Shown here: one piece after another, positions 45,133 to 54,128 of the stretch
How positions within the stretch are numbered: position 1 is the first letter of the stretch
Layout of the letters: every line of letters starts with the position of its first letter
NCBI RefSeq assembly: GCF_024758725.1
Contig: NZ_CP096972.1
Location: 1,408,001-1,472,000, forward strand
Direction: 5' to 3'
Length of the DNA stretch: 64,000 bases
From: Sphingomonas sp. SUN039
GTDB lineage: Bacteria > Pseudomonadota > Alphaproteobacteria > Sphingomonadales > Sphingomonadaceae
Notes under the pieces: generated by a model
Told to the model about the DNA's origin: nothing
Databases searched by the model: none
Seen by the model: the letters and a program-made list of their open reading frames with translations, nothing else
Translations under genes and position numbers: made by a program

Positions 45133-45855
45133 TCACTGACCGACCACGCGGCGGCCGAAGCCTCCGCCGGCAGGACGATGCATGACAGGGGCCGCTGCGG
45201 CGATGCCGGGGGCCGAGAACACGGTGCGGCGGAAGTTCTTTTCGAGCCGGTCGGACACATAATCCCACAGCTCGGTAACTTCGGCGGCGGAGCGGCTGCG
45301 CGGATCGCATTCCATGACCGTGCGCCCGTCGATCATCGATGCGGCGAAATCGGTGCGGTGATGAAGCGTGACCGGCGCGACGGTACCGTGCTGCGACAGG
45401 GCGACAGCGGCTTCGTAAGTAATCTTCGCCTTGGGCGTTGCACCGTTGACGACGAACAGCAGCGGCTTGCCCGCGCGGTCGCACAGGTCGACGGTCGCGC
45501 CGACGGCGCGCAGATCGTGCGGCGACGGGCGCGTCGGGATGATGATGAGTTCGGCAACGGCGATAACGCTCTGGATCGCCATGGTGATCGCGGGCGGGGT
45601 ATCGATGACCGCCAGACGAAAGCCCTGCTGACGCAGCATTTCAAGATCGGCCTGTAGGCGTGCGACGGTCGTCTGGGCAAAGGCAGGATATTCCGCCTCG
45701 CGCTCGTTCCACCAGTCGGCCAGCGACCCCTGCGGATCGATGTCGATCAGGACGACCGGTCCGGCGCCTGCGCGCTGGGCCTGGACGGCAATATGGCCGG
45801 ACAGGGTGGTTTTCCCCGATCCGCCTTTTTGGGAGGCCATTGCCAGTACGCGCAT
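45133..45855 (-). CDS. ParA/MinD-family ATPase
   Basis: The protein has 240 residues. Deviant Walker A is ASQKGGSGKTTLSGH with Lys10 and Lys15; Walker A' DIDPQGSLADWW follows at about 38-49, and the Walker B-like IDTPPA. There is no N-terminal helix-turn-helix and no membrane helix, so this is a short, orphan-type ParA, closer to plasmid VirC1-like or MipZ/PpfA-like positioners than to the chromosomal ParA of parABS. The chromosomal parB is not adjacent. It heads a unit with the RHH-like gene and a SPOR protein. Confidence 0.85.
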   Translation of the reverse strand: MRVLAMASQKGGSGKTTLSGHIAVQAQRAGAGPVVLIDIDPQGSLADWWNEREAEYPAFAQTTVARLQADLEMLRQQGFRLAVIDTPPAITMAIQSVIAVAELIIIPTRPSPHDLRAVGATVDLCDRAGKPLLFVVNGATPKAKITYEAAVALSQHGTVAPVTLHHRTDFAASMIDGRTVMECDPRSRSAAEVTELWDYVSDRLEKNFRRTVFSAPGIAAAAPVMHRPAGGGFGRRVVGQ

Positions 45856-46050
45856 CGACAGTCCTTGGGTGTTGTCAGGTCTGCCGAGGGGAATGTCATG
45901 CTGCTGCCTAAGATAAGGTTAATCAGCGCCCAGAATGTGAAATGGCGAAGACAGGTTCAAACAGTCGCATTCGATTGCCGCTTCATGCTAAAGCGCTGTT
46001 CATCTTCGCTGTGGCAAAAGCAGCAGGACGGGTCGAGCAAGGGGAAGACG

Positions 46051-47085
46051 ATGTTGCGTTGTGGTTTGCTGGCGGCGGGTGCCGCGATGCTGTTCGCGGT
46101 CGCATCGCCCGCCTGCGCCGATACCAAGGCCGGTTTCGACAAGTGGAATCGCGGCGATTTCTATGGGGCCGTGGCCGAATGGCGCCCGCTGGCCATCGCG
46201 GGCGACCCGGTCGCACAGTATAACCTCGCCAAGGCCTATCAGCTCGGTCGCGGGCTGCCCGTCGACATGAAGATGGCCGAAAGCTGGTATGGCAAGGCCG
46301 CGCAACAGGGCCATGTGCCGAGCCGCGACAATTACGGGCTGTTGCTGTTCCAGAACGGCGACCGCACGTCGGCCATGCCCTATATCGAGGAATCGGCGAA
46401 CCGCGGCGAACCGCGCGCGCAATATGTGCTCGGGACAGCCCTGTTCAACGGCGACACGATGAAGAAGGACTGGGTGCGCGCCTATGCGCTGATGACCCGC
46501 GCATCCGCAGCCGGGATTTCGGCGGCATCGAGCAGCCTTGCCCAGATGGACAAATATATCCCGCTCGACCAGCGCCAGCGCGGGCTGACCCTCGCGCGCT
46601 CGTACGAGACGTCGGCGTCGAACCCGCAACTGGCGGCCGGGATGGTCGGCGATGGCCCGCCACCGCGTCCCGCCGTCGCCACCGAGGATTTGCCCCCGTC
46701 CGATGTCGGTGCGCCACCCCCGCCGACGCCGAAGCCGGTCAAGACCCCGAAACCGCCGGTGGTGAAGACCCCGCCGGTCAAAGTTGCCGTCGCGCCGCCG
46801 CCGCCCGCGCCCAAGCCGGTGCCCGCACCTGCTCCGAAGCCCGCTCCTGCCCCCCAGCCGGTCGCTTCGGCAGGCGGCTGGCGTATACAGCTCGGCGCGT
46901 TCAGCAGCGACGCCAACGCCCAGCGCGCTTGGGGTGCGGTCGCAGGCCGCCTGAGCGGTCTGCGACCGAGCTATGTCCGCGCGGGCAATATCATCCGCCT
47001 GCAAGCCGGGCCTTTGCGCGACAAGGCCGCCGCCCAGCGCGCTTGCGCCGCATCGGGCACGAGCTGCATCCCCGTCGCGCCATAA
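46051..47085 (+). CDS. Sel1-repeat/SPOR-domain protein
   Basis: The protein has 344 residues from ATG 46051 after AAGGGGA. A signal peptide (LLAAGAAMLFAVASPACA) precedes Sel1-like repeats (AVAEWRPLAIAGDPVAQYNLAKAYQLGRGLP; YGLLLFQNGD; QYVLGTALFNGD), then a Pro-rich linker (PPPTPKPVKTPKPPVVK...) about 220-270 and a C-terminal SPOR domain (GGWRIQLGAFSSDANAQRAWGAV; IIRLQAGPLRDKAAAQRAC). Similar proteins bind septal peptidoglycan. It is divergent from the ParA operon across a 195-base gap that must hold both promoters. Confidence 0.82.
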   Translation: MLRCGLLAAGAAMLFAVASPACADTKAGFDKWNRGDFYGAVAEWRPLAIAGDPVAQYNLAKAYQLGRGLPVDMKMAESWYGKAAQQGHVPSRDNYGLLLFQNGDRTSAMPYIEESANRGEPRAQYVLGTALFNGDTMKKDWVRAYALMTRASAAGISAASSSLAQMDKYIPLDQRQRGLTLARSYETSASNPQLAAGMVGDGPPPRPAVATEDLPPSDVGAPPPPTPKPVKTPKPPVVKTPPVKVAVAPPPPAPKPVPAPAPKPAPAPQPVASAGGWRIQLGAFSSDANAQRAWGAVAGRLSGLRPSYVRAGNIIRLQAGPLRDKAAAQRACAASGTSCIPVAP

Positions 47086-47089
47086 CGTC

Positions 47090-47548
47090 ATGAGCGTCGC
47101 CTTCCGCCGCGAGAGCGACGAGGAACACCTCGAACCCAAATTCGAAATCCCGCTGCCGCCCGGGCTGAACATCGTCACCGCGCGCGGGCTGGCGTTGATC
47201 GAAGCCAAGGTGGCCGAATGGAACGCCAGCGTTGCCGCTGCGGAAGACGATGAGGCACGCAAGAAAGCGAAGCGCGATCTCGCTTATTGGAACACCCGGC
47301 TGTCGACGGCACGCGTTGCCGACGCACCGACACCCGGTGTCGCAGGGATCGGCTCGCGCATCGCCTTCCGCCTCAACGGCACGTCGCGCGCTATCGAGAT
47401 CGTCGGCCATGACGAGGCAGACCCCGCCGCCGGGCATCTCGCTTTTGCCGCGCCGCTTGCGAAATCCATGATCGGTGCCGAAGTCGGCGACCTCCTCGAT
47501 TTCGGCGGTGTCGAAGACGCGCTGGAAATCCTGTCGATCACCCCTTGA
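47090..47548 (+). CDS. GreA/GreB-family transcription elongation factor
   Basis: The protein has 152 residues. The N-terminus RESDEEHLEPKFEIPLPPGLNIVTARGLALIEAKVAEW and a coiled-coil region give way to the C-terminal FKBP-like domain with GIGSRIAFRLNGTSRAIEIVGHDEADP and PLAKSMIGAEVGDLLDFGG, the GreA/GreB SPxxxxLxGxxxGD region. It rescues backtracked RNA polymerase or regulates it in the manner of Rnk. Starts five bases after the upstream gene and ends overlapping the convergent DUF1993 gene. Confidence 0.82.
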   Translation: MSVAFRRESDEEHLEPKFEIPLPPGLNIVTARGLALIEAKVAEWNASVAAAEDDEARKKAKRDLAYWNTRLSTARVADAPTPGVAGIGSRIAFRLNGTSRAIEIVGHDEADPAAGHLAFAAPLAKSMIGAEVGDLLDFGGVEDALEILSITP

Positions 47549-48059
47549 TGCGCGGGCGGCCCATATAGTCCATCTTGCCGATCGGCATCCCCTGCGCGCG
47601 CAGGATCGCATAAGCCGTCGTCGCGTGGAAATAGAAGTTCGGCATCGAGAACGACATCAGGAAGTTCTCGGCGGTGAATTCCATCCGCCGTTCGCCCATC
47701 GCAAAAGCCATGTCATTGCCGACGAAGCCGTTCACCTCGTCCGGGTTAACGGCTTCGAGCGCGGCATGTGTCTCAGCGAGTTGCGCGGCGAGCCCCGCGA
47801 AATCGGCGGGCCAAGGTGACCGGTCGGGGCTGAAAACCCTCGCACGCACGCCCTCGATGGCCTTGATCGAATGGACCGAAACCGCCTTCACCTGATAGCC
47901 CAGCGGCAACATGTCGTCGGCAAGCTTCGCGCCGAGCAGCGTCGCCGGATCAAGGCCATTTTCGGCGGCGAACGCTTCTGCCTTGGTCACCAGCGCCGCG
48001 ACGCTGCCGACGATCTGGAGGAACGAAGGGACGGTGGCGTCATAAAGCGAAAAGGACAT
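47538..48059 (-). CDS. DUF1993 family protein
   Basis: The protein has 173 residues. Its start SLYDATVPSFLQIVGSVAALV and the later LGYQVKAVSVHSIKAIEGV, GFVGNDMAF and MPNFYFHATTAYAILRAQGMPIGKMDYMG match DUF1993, a DinB-like four-helix family of unknown function. Conserved His positions may bind metal as in DinB relatives. There is no signal peptide. It overlaps the convergent gre gene by 11 bases and lies 25 bases from serB, which is upstream on the same strand, so a two-gene operon is likely. Confidence 0.82.
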   Translation of the reverse strand: MSFSLYDATVPSFLQIVGSVAALVTKAEAFAAENGLDPATLLGAKLADDMLPLGYQVKAVSVHSIKAIEGVRARVFSPDRSPWPADFAGLAAQLAETHAALEAVNPDEVNGFVGNDMAFAMGERRMEFTAENFLMSFSMPNFYFHATTAYAILRAQGMPIGKMDYMGRPRIKG

Positions 48060-48084
48060 GGGTCGGTCTCCTGCTTAGGGGGAA

Positions 48085-48984
48085 TCAATCTAGTCCCAGC
48101 GCGTAGCGCACCACGTTGAGGTCGCCAAATCGTACGCTGGCATCAGCCGCTGCTTCGGTCTTCGGTTTCGCATGATACGCGATGCCGAGCCCCGCCGCCT
48201 CGATCATTGGGATATCGTTCGCGCCGTCGCCGATGGCGAGTGTGGCATTAATCGGAATGCCGAGCGCGGTGGCCTCGGCCAGCAGAGTTTCGCGCTTGGT
48301 CTGCGCGTCCACGATGGGGAATTCGACCTCGCCGGTCAGTTTGCCGTCCTGCACCACCAAATGGTTGGCGATGGCGCGGTCGAAGCCGATCTGTTGCGCC
48401 ACGCTGTCGGTGAAATGGGTGAAGCCGCCGGAGACGAGTACCGCCCTGCCGCCAGCGGCCTTGAACGCCGTAATCAGGTCGACCGCGCCGCCCATCAACT
48501 TCACCCGTTCGCGCAGGCATTCTGCCACAGTCGCTTCGGAGAGGCCCGCGAGCAGCGCGACACGGCTGCCGAGCGCTTCGGCAAAGTCGAGCTCGCCGCG
48601 CATGGCGCGTTCGGTGACGTCGGAAACCTGGGCTTTCAAGCCGACATAGTCGGCGAGTTCGTCGATGCATTCGACGGTGATCATCGTCGAATCCATGTCG
48701 GCGATGAGGAGCTTGCGGTGGCGGTCGGGTTCGCGCTGGATAATGATGTCGAGGTGCGGAAGTGCCGCTTCGAGCGCTGCCCGTGCTCCTGCGGAAGCAG
48801 GAGCCTTGGAGCCGTGAACATCGGTCGCGTCGTCAGGGCTCCGGCCTTCGCCGGAGCACAGAAATCGCACGTCGCACGCCACCCCGTCGACGACCGCCCC
48901 CGCCGTCCCCCGCACCGCATCGCACGCCGCCGAAATATCGCCCGCGTCCAGCCGATCTTTTGCTACGAGGGTGGCAATGAACAC
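48085..48984 (-). CDS. serB: Phosphoserine phosphatase
   Basis: The protein has 299 residues from GTG 48984. The HAD core is intact: LLIADMDSTMITVECIDELAD (nucleophile Asp), FPIVDAQTKRE and LAIGDGANDIPMIEAAGLGIAYHAKP. It forms serine in the last step of its synthesis. Residues about 42-68 (RFLCSGEGRSPDDATDV...) are encoded by a palindromic doublet (48783-48861), so the N-terminal ACT-like region has been remodelled. Its 5' end overlaps that of miaA on the other strand by 8 bases. The ORF would extend further to ATG 49086, but GTG 48984 gives the usual FIATL N-terminus. Confidence 0.9.
   Translation of the reverse strand: MFIATLVAKDRLDAGDISAACDAVRGTAGAVVDGVACDVRFLCSGEGRSPDDATDVHGSKAPASAGARAALEAALPHLDIIIQREPDRHRKLLIADMDSTMITVECIDELADYVGLKAQVSDVTERAMRGELDFAEALGSRVALLAGLSEATVAECLRERVKLMGGAVDLITAFKAAGGRAVLVSGGFTHFTDSVAQQIGFDRAIANHLVVQDGKLTGEVEFPIVDAQTKRETLLAEATALGIPINATLAIGDGANDIPMIEAAGLGIAYHAKPKTEAAADASVRFGDLNVVRYALGLD
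48783..48861. repeat. Palindromic doublet, family 4, inside serB
   Basis: CTCCTGCGGAAGCAGGAG at 48787 and CTCCGGCCTTCGCCGGAG at 48840 are each perfect hairpins, set about 35 bases apart. The roughly 79-base element lies within the serB reading frame, at the N-terminal variable part of the protein, and keeps the frame open. Confidence 0.7.
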
Positions 48985-49915
48985 TTCAGGTCTCCCAACG
49001 GTGGCGCTCATTGCAGGGCCGACCGCCAGCGGCAAGTCCGCGCTCGCGATGGCGCTCGCCGATCTGACGCCGTCGGTGATCGTCAACGCGGATTCGATGC
49101 AGGTCTATCGCGATCTGCGCGTGGTAACGGCGCGACCGAGCGAGGCGGACGAGGCGCGGCATCCCCACCGGCTGTTCGGCTATATCGACGGCGCGGAGGC
49201 GTGTTCGGCCGCGCGCTGGGCGACGGACGCGAGGGGCGCGATTGCCGAAGCGCATGGCGAGGGCCGCTTGCCAATCGTTGTTGGCGGGACCGGCCTCTAT
49301 ATCCGCACCCTGCTCGACGGCATTGCGCCGGTGCCTGAAATCAATCCGGGCGTCCGTGCCGAAGTGCGGGCGCTCCCGGTGGCCGAGGCGTTCGACGCGC
49401 TGACCCGTGAGGACGCCGAGGCCGCAACGCGGCTTGCCCCCGCCGACACGACGCGGGTCGCGCGGGCGCTGGAGGTTGTGCGTTCGACGGGGCGGACACT
49501 CAAGGACTGGCAGGCGCAAAAGGTCGGCGGCATCGGCGAGGCGGTCCGACTGGTACCGCTGGCGCTGCTCCCGCCGCGCGACTGGCTGTTTGACCGGTGC
49601 GATGCGCGGTTCGAAGCGATGATCGAGGCGGGAGAGGACGAGGTGGCGGCGCTCATCGAACGTGATCTCGATCCCGCGCTGCCGGTTATGCGCGCCATCG
49701 GCGTGGCAGAGATTGCAGCGCTGCTGGCGCGAAAGGTTAGTAAAGGTGATTGCAAAACAGCAGGTGCGCTTGCCACCCGCCAATATGCCAAAAGGCAGTA
49801 TACATGGTTCGTCAATCAGGCCCCGACGGAATGGAAACGCGTCGTCACGTCACTAGATTCCGAAAATATCCATAATTTAGTAATAATATTACGCGATAAG
49901 GCGTTGACAGCATAG
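48977..49915 (+). CDS. miaA: tRNA dimethylallyltransferase
   Basis: The protein has 312 residues. The P-loop [19 protein letters not shown] and the following [31 protein letters not shown] and [10 protein letters not shown] are diagnostic. It adds a dimethylallyl group to A37 of tRNAs reading UNN codons. ATG 48977 is the likely start (a GTG at 48971 is possible). Its 5' end overlaps serB on the other strand, so its promoter must lie inside serB. The last part of the gene is AT-rich near 49860-49905. Confidence 0.93.
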   Translation: MNTSGLPTVALIAGPTASGKSALAMALADLTPSVIVNADSMQVYRDLRVVTARPSEADEARHPHRLFGYIDGAEACSAARWATDARGAIAEAHGEGRLPIVVGGTGLYIRTLLDGIAPVPEINPGVRAEVRALPVAEAFDALTREDAEAATRLAPADTTRVARALEVVRSTGRTLKDWQAQKVGGIGEAVRLVPLALLPPRDWLFDRCDARFEAMIEAGEDEVAALIERDLDPALPVMRAIGVAEIAALLARKVSKGDCKTAGALATRQYAKRQYTWFVNQAPTEWKRVVTSLDSENIHNLVIILRDKALTA

Positions 49916-49932
49916 TTTCGTATCACTAACGG
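49904..49932 (+). promoter_or_regulatory. Possible ilvI promoter
   Basis: TTGACA at 49904-49909 is followed after 17 bases by TAACGG (49927-49932), a weak -10. It overlaps the end of miaA. A consensus -35 in AT-rich DNA before the ilv operon is suggestive only. Confidence 0.3.
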
Positions 49933-49961
49933 CCCCGCACTGCAACATAAGGACGCGTCGA

Positions 49962-51710
49962 ATGCCTGCCGAGAAACCCGGAGCCGAAATCCTCGTCGAG
50001 GCGCTTGTCGATCTCGGCGTCGAAATCGTGTTCGGCTATCCCGGCGGCGCGGTGCTCCCAATCTATGACGCGCTGTTCAAGCAGAAGCGGATCAAGCACA
50101 TCCTCGTCCGCCACGAACAGGCGGCAACGCATGCGGCGGAGGGCTATGCGCGCGCGACCGGCAGGCCCGGCGTCGTGCTCGTCACCAGCGGCCCCGGTGC
50201 GACCAATGCGATCACCGGCATCACCGACGCGCTGATGGATTCGATCCCGATGGTCGTCATCACCGGCCAGGTGCCGACAGCCCTGATCGGCACCGACGCA
50301 TTCCAGGAGGCCGATACCGTCGGCATCACGCGCCACTGCACCAAGCATAATTATCTGGTGAAAGACCCCGCCAAGCTCGGCGGCATCATCCATGAGGCTT
50401 TCCATATCGCCACATCGGGCCGTCCCGGGCCGGTCGTCGTCGACATCCCCAAAGACGTGCAGGTCGCGACCGCGCGCTACACAAATCCGGGCAAGATCCA
50501 GCACAAGACCTATCGCCCTGCCCTCAAGCCTGAGCCGAAATCGGTCGAAACGCTCGTCGAAATGCTCGCGGCAGCCGAACGCCCGGTGCTCTACACCGGC
50601 GGCGGGATCATCAATTCGGGGCCGGGTGCGAGCCAGATGCTGCGCGAGCTGGCTAGGATTTCGGGTGCGCCGGTGACGTCGACGCTGATGGGCCTCGGTG
50701 CCTATCCGGCGAGCGGCGAGCAATGGCTCGGTATGCTCGGCATGCACGGCACCTATGAAGCGAACATGGCGATGCACGGCGCGGACTTGATCGTGTGCCT
50801 CGGCGCGCGGTTCGACGACCGCGTGACTGGCCGCCTCGACGCTTTCAGCCCGCGCTCGAAAAAAATTCATGTCGATATCGACCGCAGCTCGATCAACAAG
50901 ATCGTCCGCGCCGATTTGGGCGTGGTCGGCGATGTCGGGCGGGTGCTGGAGGATGCGGTCAAGCTGTGGAAGGCGCGCCAGCATCCCAAGCCCGACCTGG
51001 CCGCGTGGTGGGCGCAGATCGACAAGTGGCGCGCCAAGAAATCGCTCGGTTTCGCCAAGTCCAAGACCGAGATCATGCCGCAACACGCCGTCCGCGCGCT
51101 GTGGGAAGCGACGCACAAGCGCAATCCGATCATCACCACCGAAGTCGGCCAGCACCAAATGTGGGCGGCGCAGCATTTCGGTTTCGAAGGGCCGAACAAA
51201 TGGCTTACCTCGGGCGGGCTCGGCACGATGGGTTACGGCCTGCCCGCGGCGATCGGCGCGCAGCTCGGCAATCCGAATGCGCTGGTCATCGACATTGCGG
51301 GCGAAGCGTCGATCCAGATGAACATTCAGGAGCTGGCGACCGCGACGCAATACCGCCTGCCGATCAAGATTTTCATCCTCAACAACGAATTTATGGGCAT
51401 GGTCCGCCAGTGGCAGGAGCTGACCTATGAAAGCCGCTATTCGGAAAGCTATTCGGACGCCCTGCCCGATTTCGTGAAGCTCGGCGAGGCCTACGGGTGG
51501 AAGGGGATGCGCTGTTCGGACCCCACCGATCTCGACGGCGCGATTGCCGAGATGCTGGCGCATGACGGGCCGGTGATTTTCGACTGCAGGGTCGCGAAAA
51601 TGGCGAACTGCTTCCCGATGATCCCCAGCGGCAACGCGCACAACGACATGATCCTCGATCCCGGCAGCGTGACCGGCACGATGGACGACGAAGCGAAGGC
51701 GCTGGTGTGA
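49962..51710 (+). CDS. ilvI: Acetolactate synthase, large subunit
   Basis: The protein has 582 residues. ThDP-dependent layout: N-terminal [15 protein letters not shown] and [18 protein letters not shown]; central FAD-type domain ([14 protein letters not shown]); C-terminal PP domain with [18 protein letters not shown] and [18 protein letters not shown] and [16 protein letters not shown]. The Mg-binding box reads GEAS rather than the usual GD[AG]S, which I believe is normal in this group. It begins valine, leucine and isoleucine synthesis. AAGGA lies about nine bases before the ATG. Its stop overlaps a tiny gene. Confidence 0.95.
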   Translation: MPAEKPGAEILVEALVDLGVEIVFGYPGGAVLPIYDALFKQKRIKHILVRHEQAATHAAEGYARATGRPGVVLVTSGPGATNAITGITDALMDSIPMVVITGQVPTALIGTDAFQEADTVGITRHCTKHNYLVKDPAKLGGIIHEAFHIATSGRPGPVVVDIPKDVQVATARYTNPGKIQHKTYRPALKPEPKSVETLVEMLAAAERPVLYTGGGIINSGPGASQMLRELARISGAPVTSTLMGLGAYPASGEQWLGMLGMHGTYEANMAMHGADLIVCLGARFDDRVTGRLDAFSPRSKKIHVDIDRSSINKIVRADLGVVGDVGRVLEDAVKLWKARQHPKPDLAAWWAQIDKWRAKKSLGFAKSKTEIMPQHAVRALWEATHKRNPIITTEVGQHQMWAAQHFGFEGPNKWLTSGGLGTMGYGLPAAIGAQLGNPNALVIDIAGEASIQMNIQELATATQYRLPIKIFILNNEFMGMVRQWQELTYESRYSESYSDALPDFVKLGEAYGWKGMRCSDPTDLDGAIAEMLAHDGPVIFDCRVAKMANCFPMIPSGNAHNDMILDPGSVTGTMDDEAKALV

Positions 51711-51898
51711 CAAGCTTGTTGTTTGTTACGATACCGCTGCTCTGGGTTGCAGGGTTTTGCATTGCGCGTGCTGTCGTTGATTTTCGTCAGCGTCGCTATT
51801 GGTGGGCAGCGGCAGGTGTGGCTAGCGCGCTTATAGTGTTCCTAACACCCATCCAGACACACGCGGTCAAAATCGACCTCCCAATTCGGGTAAGCTGA
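51707..51898 (+). CDS. Small membrane protein between ilvI and ilvH
   Basis: The protein has 63 residues, starting at a GTG that overlaps the ilvI stop (GTGA) and ending in a TGA whose last base is the first base of the ilvH ATG (TGATG). Two hydrophobic stretches ([19 protein letters not shown] and [17 protein letters not shown]) flank a basic/aromatic loop (DFRQRRYWW), so it is probably a two-helix inner-membrane protein. No family is recognised. The double overlap within a core operon is hard to explain by chance. Confidence 0.6.
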   Translation: MTSLLFVTIPLLWVAGFCIARAVVDFRQRRYWWAAAGVASALIVFLTPIQTHAVKIDLPIRVS

Positions 51899-52413
51899 TG
51901 CACATCAAGACCGGCCCTATCGAGCGTCACACGCTCTCCGTGACCGTGGACAACGAGTCCGGCGTGCTCGCGCGCATCGCGGGCATGTTCTCGGCGCGCG
52001 GCTATAATATCGAGAGCCTGACCGTCGCCGACATCAGCGCCGACGACGCGGTATCGCGGATTACCATCGTGACGACGGGTACTCCTGCCGTGATCGAACA
52101 GGTGGTGGCGCAGCTCGACCGGCTGGTGCCGGTGCACAAGGTCACCGACCTGACCGTGTTGGGCGAACATGTCGAACGCGAACTGGCGCTGGTGAAGGTT
52201 GCTGGCGTCGGCGAGCACCGCATCGAGGCGTTACGCCTCGCCGAAGTGTTCCGTGCGAACGTGGTGGACACAACGATTTCGAGCTTCGTGTTCGAAGTGA
52301 CGGGCGCGTCGTCGAAGATCGACCGGTTCGTCGAGCTGATGGGCGAAATCGGGCTGGTCGAGGTCGCGCGCACCGGTATCGTCGCGATGGCGCGGGGGAA
52401 GACGGCGGTATGA
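51898..52413 (+). CDS. ilvH: Acetolactate synthase, small (regulatory) subunit
   Basis: The protein has 171 residues. The N-terminal ACT domain carries TLSVTVDNESGVLARIAGMFSARGYNIESL, and the C-terminal domain has ELALVKV and FEVTGASSKIDRFVELMGEIGLVEVARTG. It stimulates the large subunit and makes it sensitive to valine. It overlaps by one base with the small membrane-protein gene and by four with the next gene. Confidence 0.95.
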   Translation: MHIKTGPIERHTLSVTVDNESGVLARIAGMFSARGYNIESLTVADISADDAVSRITIVTTGTPAVIEQVVAQLDRLVPVHKVTDLTVLGEHVERELALVKVAGVGEHRIEALRLAEVFRANVVDTTISSFVFEVTGASSKIDRFVELMGEIGLVEVARTGIVAMARGKTAV

Positions 52414-52892
52414 TCGCGCGAGAATTTGCGACCGCGCTCCTTTTCATGAGCAGTGCCGCGCACGCCCAGTCGTCGCAGCCCGAACTCGACGCCATGCTCA
52501 AGCGCGTCATGCCTAACACGTTCAAACTGTCCGGCACTTGCAAGAGGCTGGCGACGCCGAAAGGCGACGAGACAACTGCTTGCGACAAAGAACTGATCAA
52601 CATGGCGTTCGCAAGCGGCAATTCGAGCTTCATCGCGACCATGAAGAAGAAGGGCAGCATAGCGTTCCGGGGCCGCGACTCCGCCGCGAAAGGCAATGTC
52701 GCCCGGATCGCGGTCAACACGATCCTGCTGACCGGCAAGAGTTTCGCGCCCGCGACCGAGCTAAAGGCAACGGGCAGCTGCACGTACACCAACCCAAACA
52801 AGGGACCGGTCAGGGTCGAATGCAGCGCCGATACGATCGAGGGCAAGTACGAACTGTCCTACATCTCGGACGGCGTCTGGCCACCCAAGTAG
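52410..52892 (+). CDS. Secreted protein of unknown function in the ilv operon
   Basis: The protein has 160 residues. The N-terminus EFATALLFMSSAAHAQSSQ is a signal peptide with an AHAQ cleavage site. The mature part has four cysteines (LSGTCKRL, TTACDKE, GSCTYTN, RVECSADT), which could form two disulfides, and a basic-to-beta pattern. I recognise no family. It overlaps ilvH by ATGA and is 43 bases before ilvC. The composition looks less GC-rich than the flanking ilv genes. Confidence 0.6.
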   Translation: MIAREFATALLFMSSAAHAQSSQPELDAMLKRVMPNTFKLSGTCKRLATPKGDETTACDKELINMAFASGNSSFIATMKKKGSIAFRGRDSAAKGNVARIAVNTILLTGKSFAPATELKATGSCTYTNPNKGPVRVECSADTIEGKYELSYISDGVWPPK

Positions 52893-52896
52893 CTGA

Positions 52897-53955
<1,059 letters not shown>

Positions 53956-53973
53956 GGCGAAGAATTGACCTGC

Positions 53974-54000
53974 CGGGGGCGGCTGGTGTAGCCGTCCCCG
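53974..54000 (+). terminator. Hairpin after ilvC, directly before the leu leader
   Basis: CGGGGGCGGCT (53974-53984) pairs with AGCCGTCCCCG (53990-54000), 11 base pairs with one G-U, around a GGTGT loop. It may terminate ilvC transcription. It ends one base before the leader ATG, so it would also shape a transcript that reads through. Confidence 0.55.
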
Positions 54001-54001
54001 G

Positions 54002-54046
54002 ATGATGCGCATCCGCGCCCTGCTGCTTCGACTTACGCGCCCTTAG
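54002..54046 (+). CDS. leuL: Leucine-rich leader peptide of leuA
   Basis: The 14-codon frame reads MMRIRALLLRLTRP: four leucine codons (CTG, CTG, CTT, CTT) within five positions, plus three arginines before the stop. Such a codon run is the sensor of an attenuator: scarce leucyl-tRNA stalls the ribosome. There is no Shine-Dalgarno sequence before it. A weak -35-like TTGACC (53965-53970) would put the transcript start at about 54000, which would make the leader mRNA start at or next to its AUG, as in some alphaproteobacterial leaders. The reading frame is too short for gene finders. Confidence 0.65.
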   Translation: MMRIRALLLRLTRP

Positions 54047-54091
54047 GCGCGACCTTCGTCGTGCGCGGTTCGCGCACACGCTGCCTAAGGG
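54037..54091 (+). promoter_or_regulatory. Attenuator-like alternative hairpins before leuA
   Basis: Several pairings share bases. GCGCC (54037-54041) with GGCGC (54046-54050) forms a hairpin across the leader stop. GTGCGCG (54061-54067) with CGCGCAC (54071-54077) is a strong terminator-like hairpin. GCGCGACC (54047-54054) with GGTTCGCGC (54067-54075) excludes it. CCCTTAGGC (54040-54048) with GCCTAAGGG (54083-54091) closes the whole. The logic suits ribosome-controlled switching, though no U-tract follows the terminator-like hairpin. Confidence 0.55.
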
Positions 54092-54128
54092 ACATCACCG
54101 ACAATCCTCGAAGCCAGCGAGTGCATCC

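Noticed and set aside
46680-46870. Repetitive Pro/Lys codons as a DNA repeat
   Set aside because: It is the Pro-rich linker of the Sel1/SPOR protein, repetitive at protein level only.
49926-51713. 595-codon open frame on the minus strand opposite ilvI
   Set aside because: It mirrors the codon pattern of ilvI in GC-rich DNA; the translation is low-complexity Arg/His/Asp-rich with no motif, and ilvI is certain.
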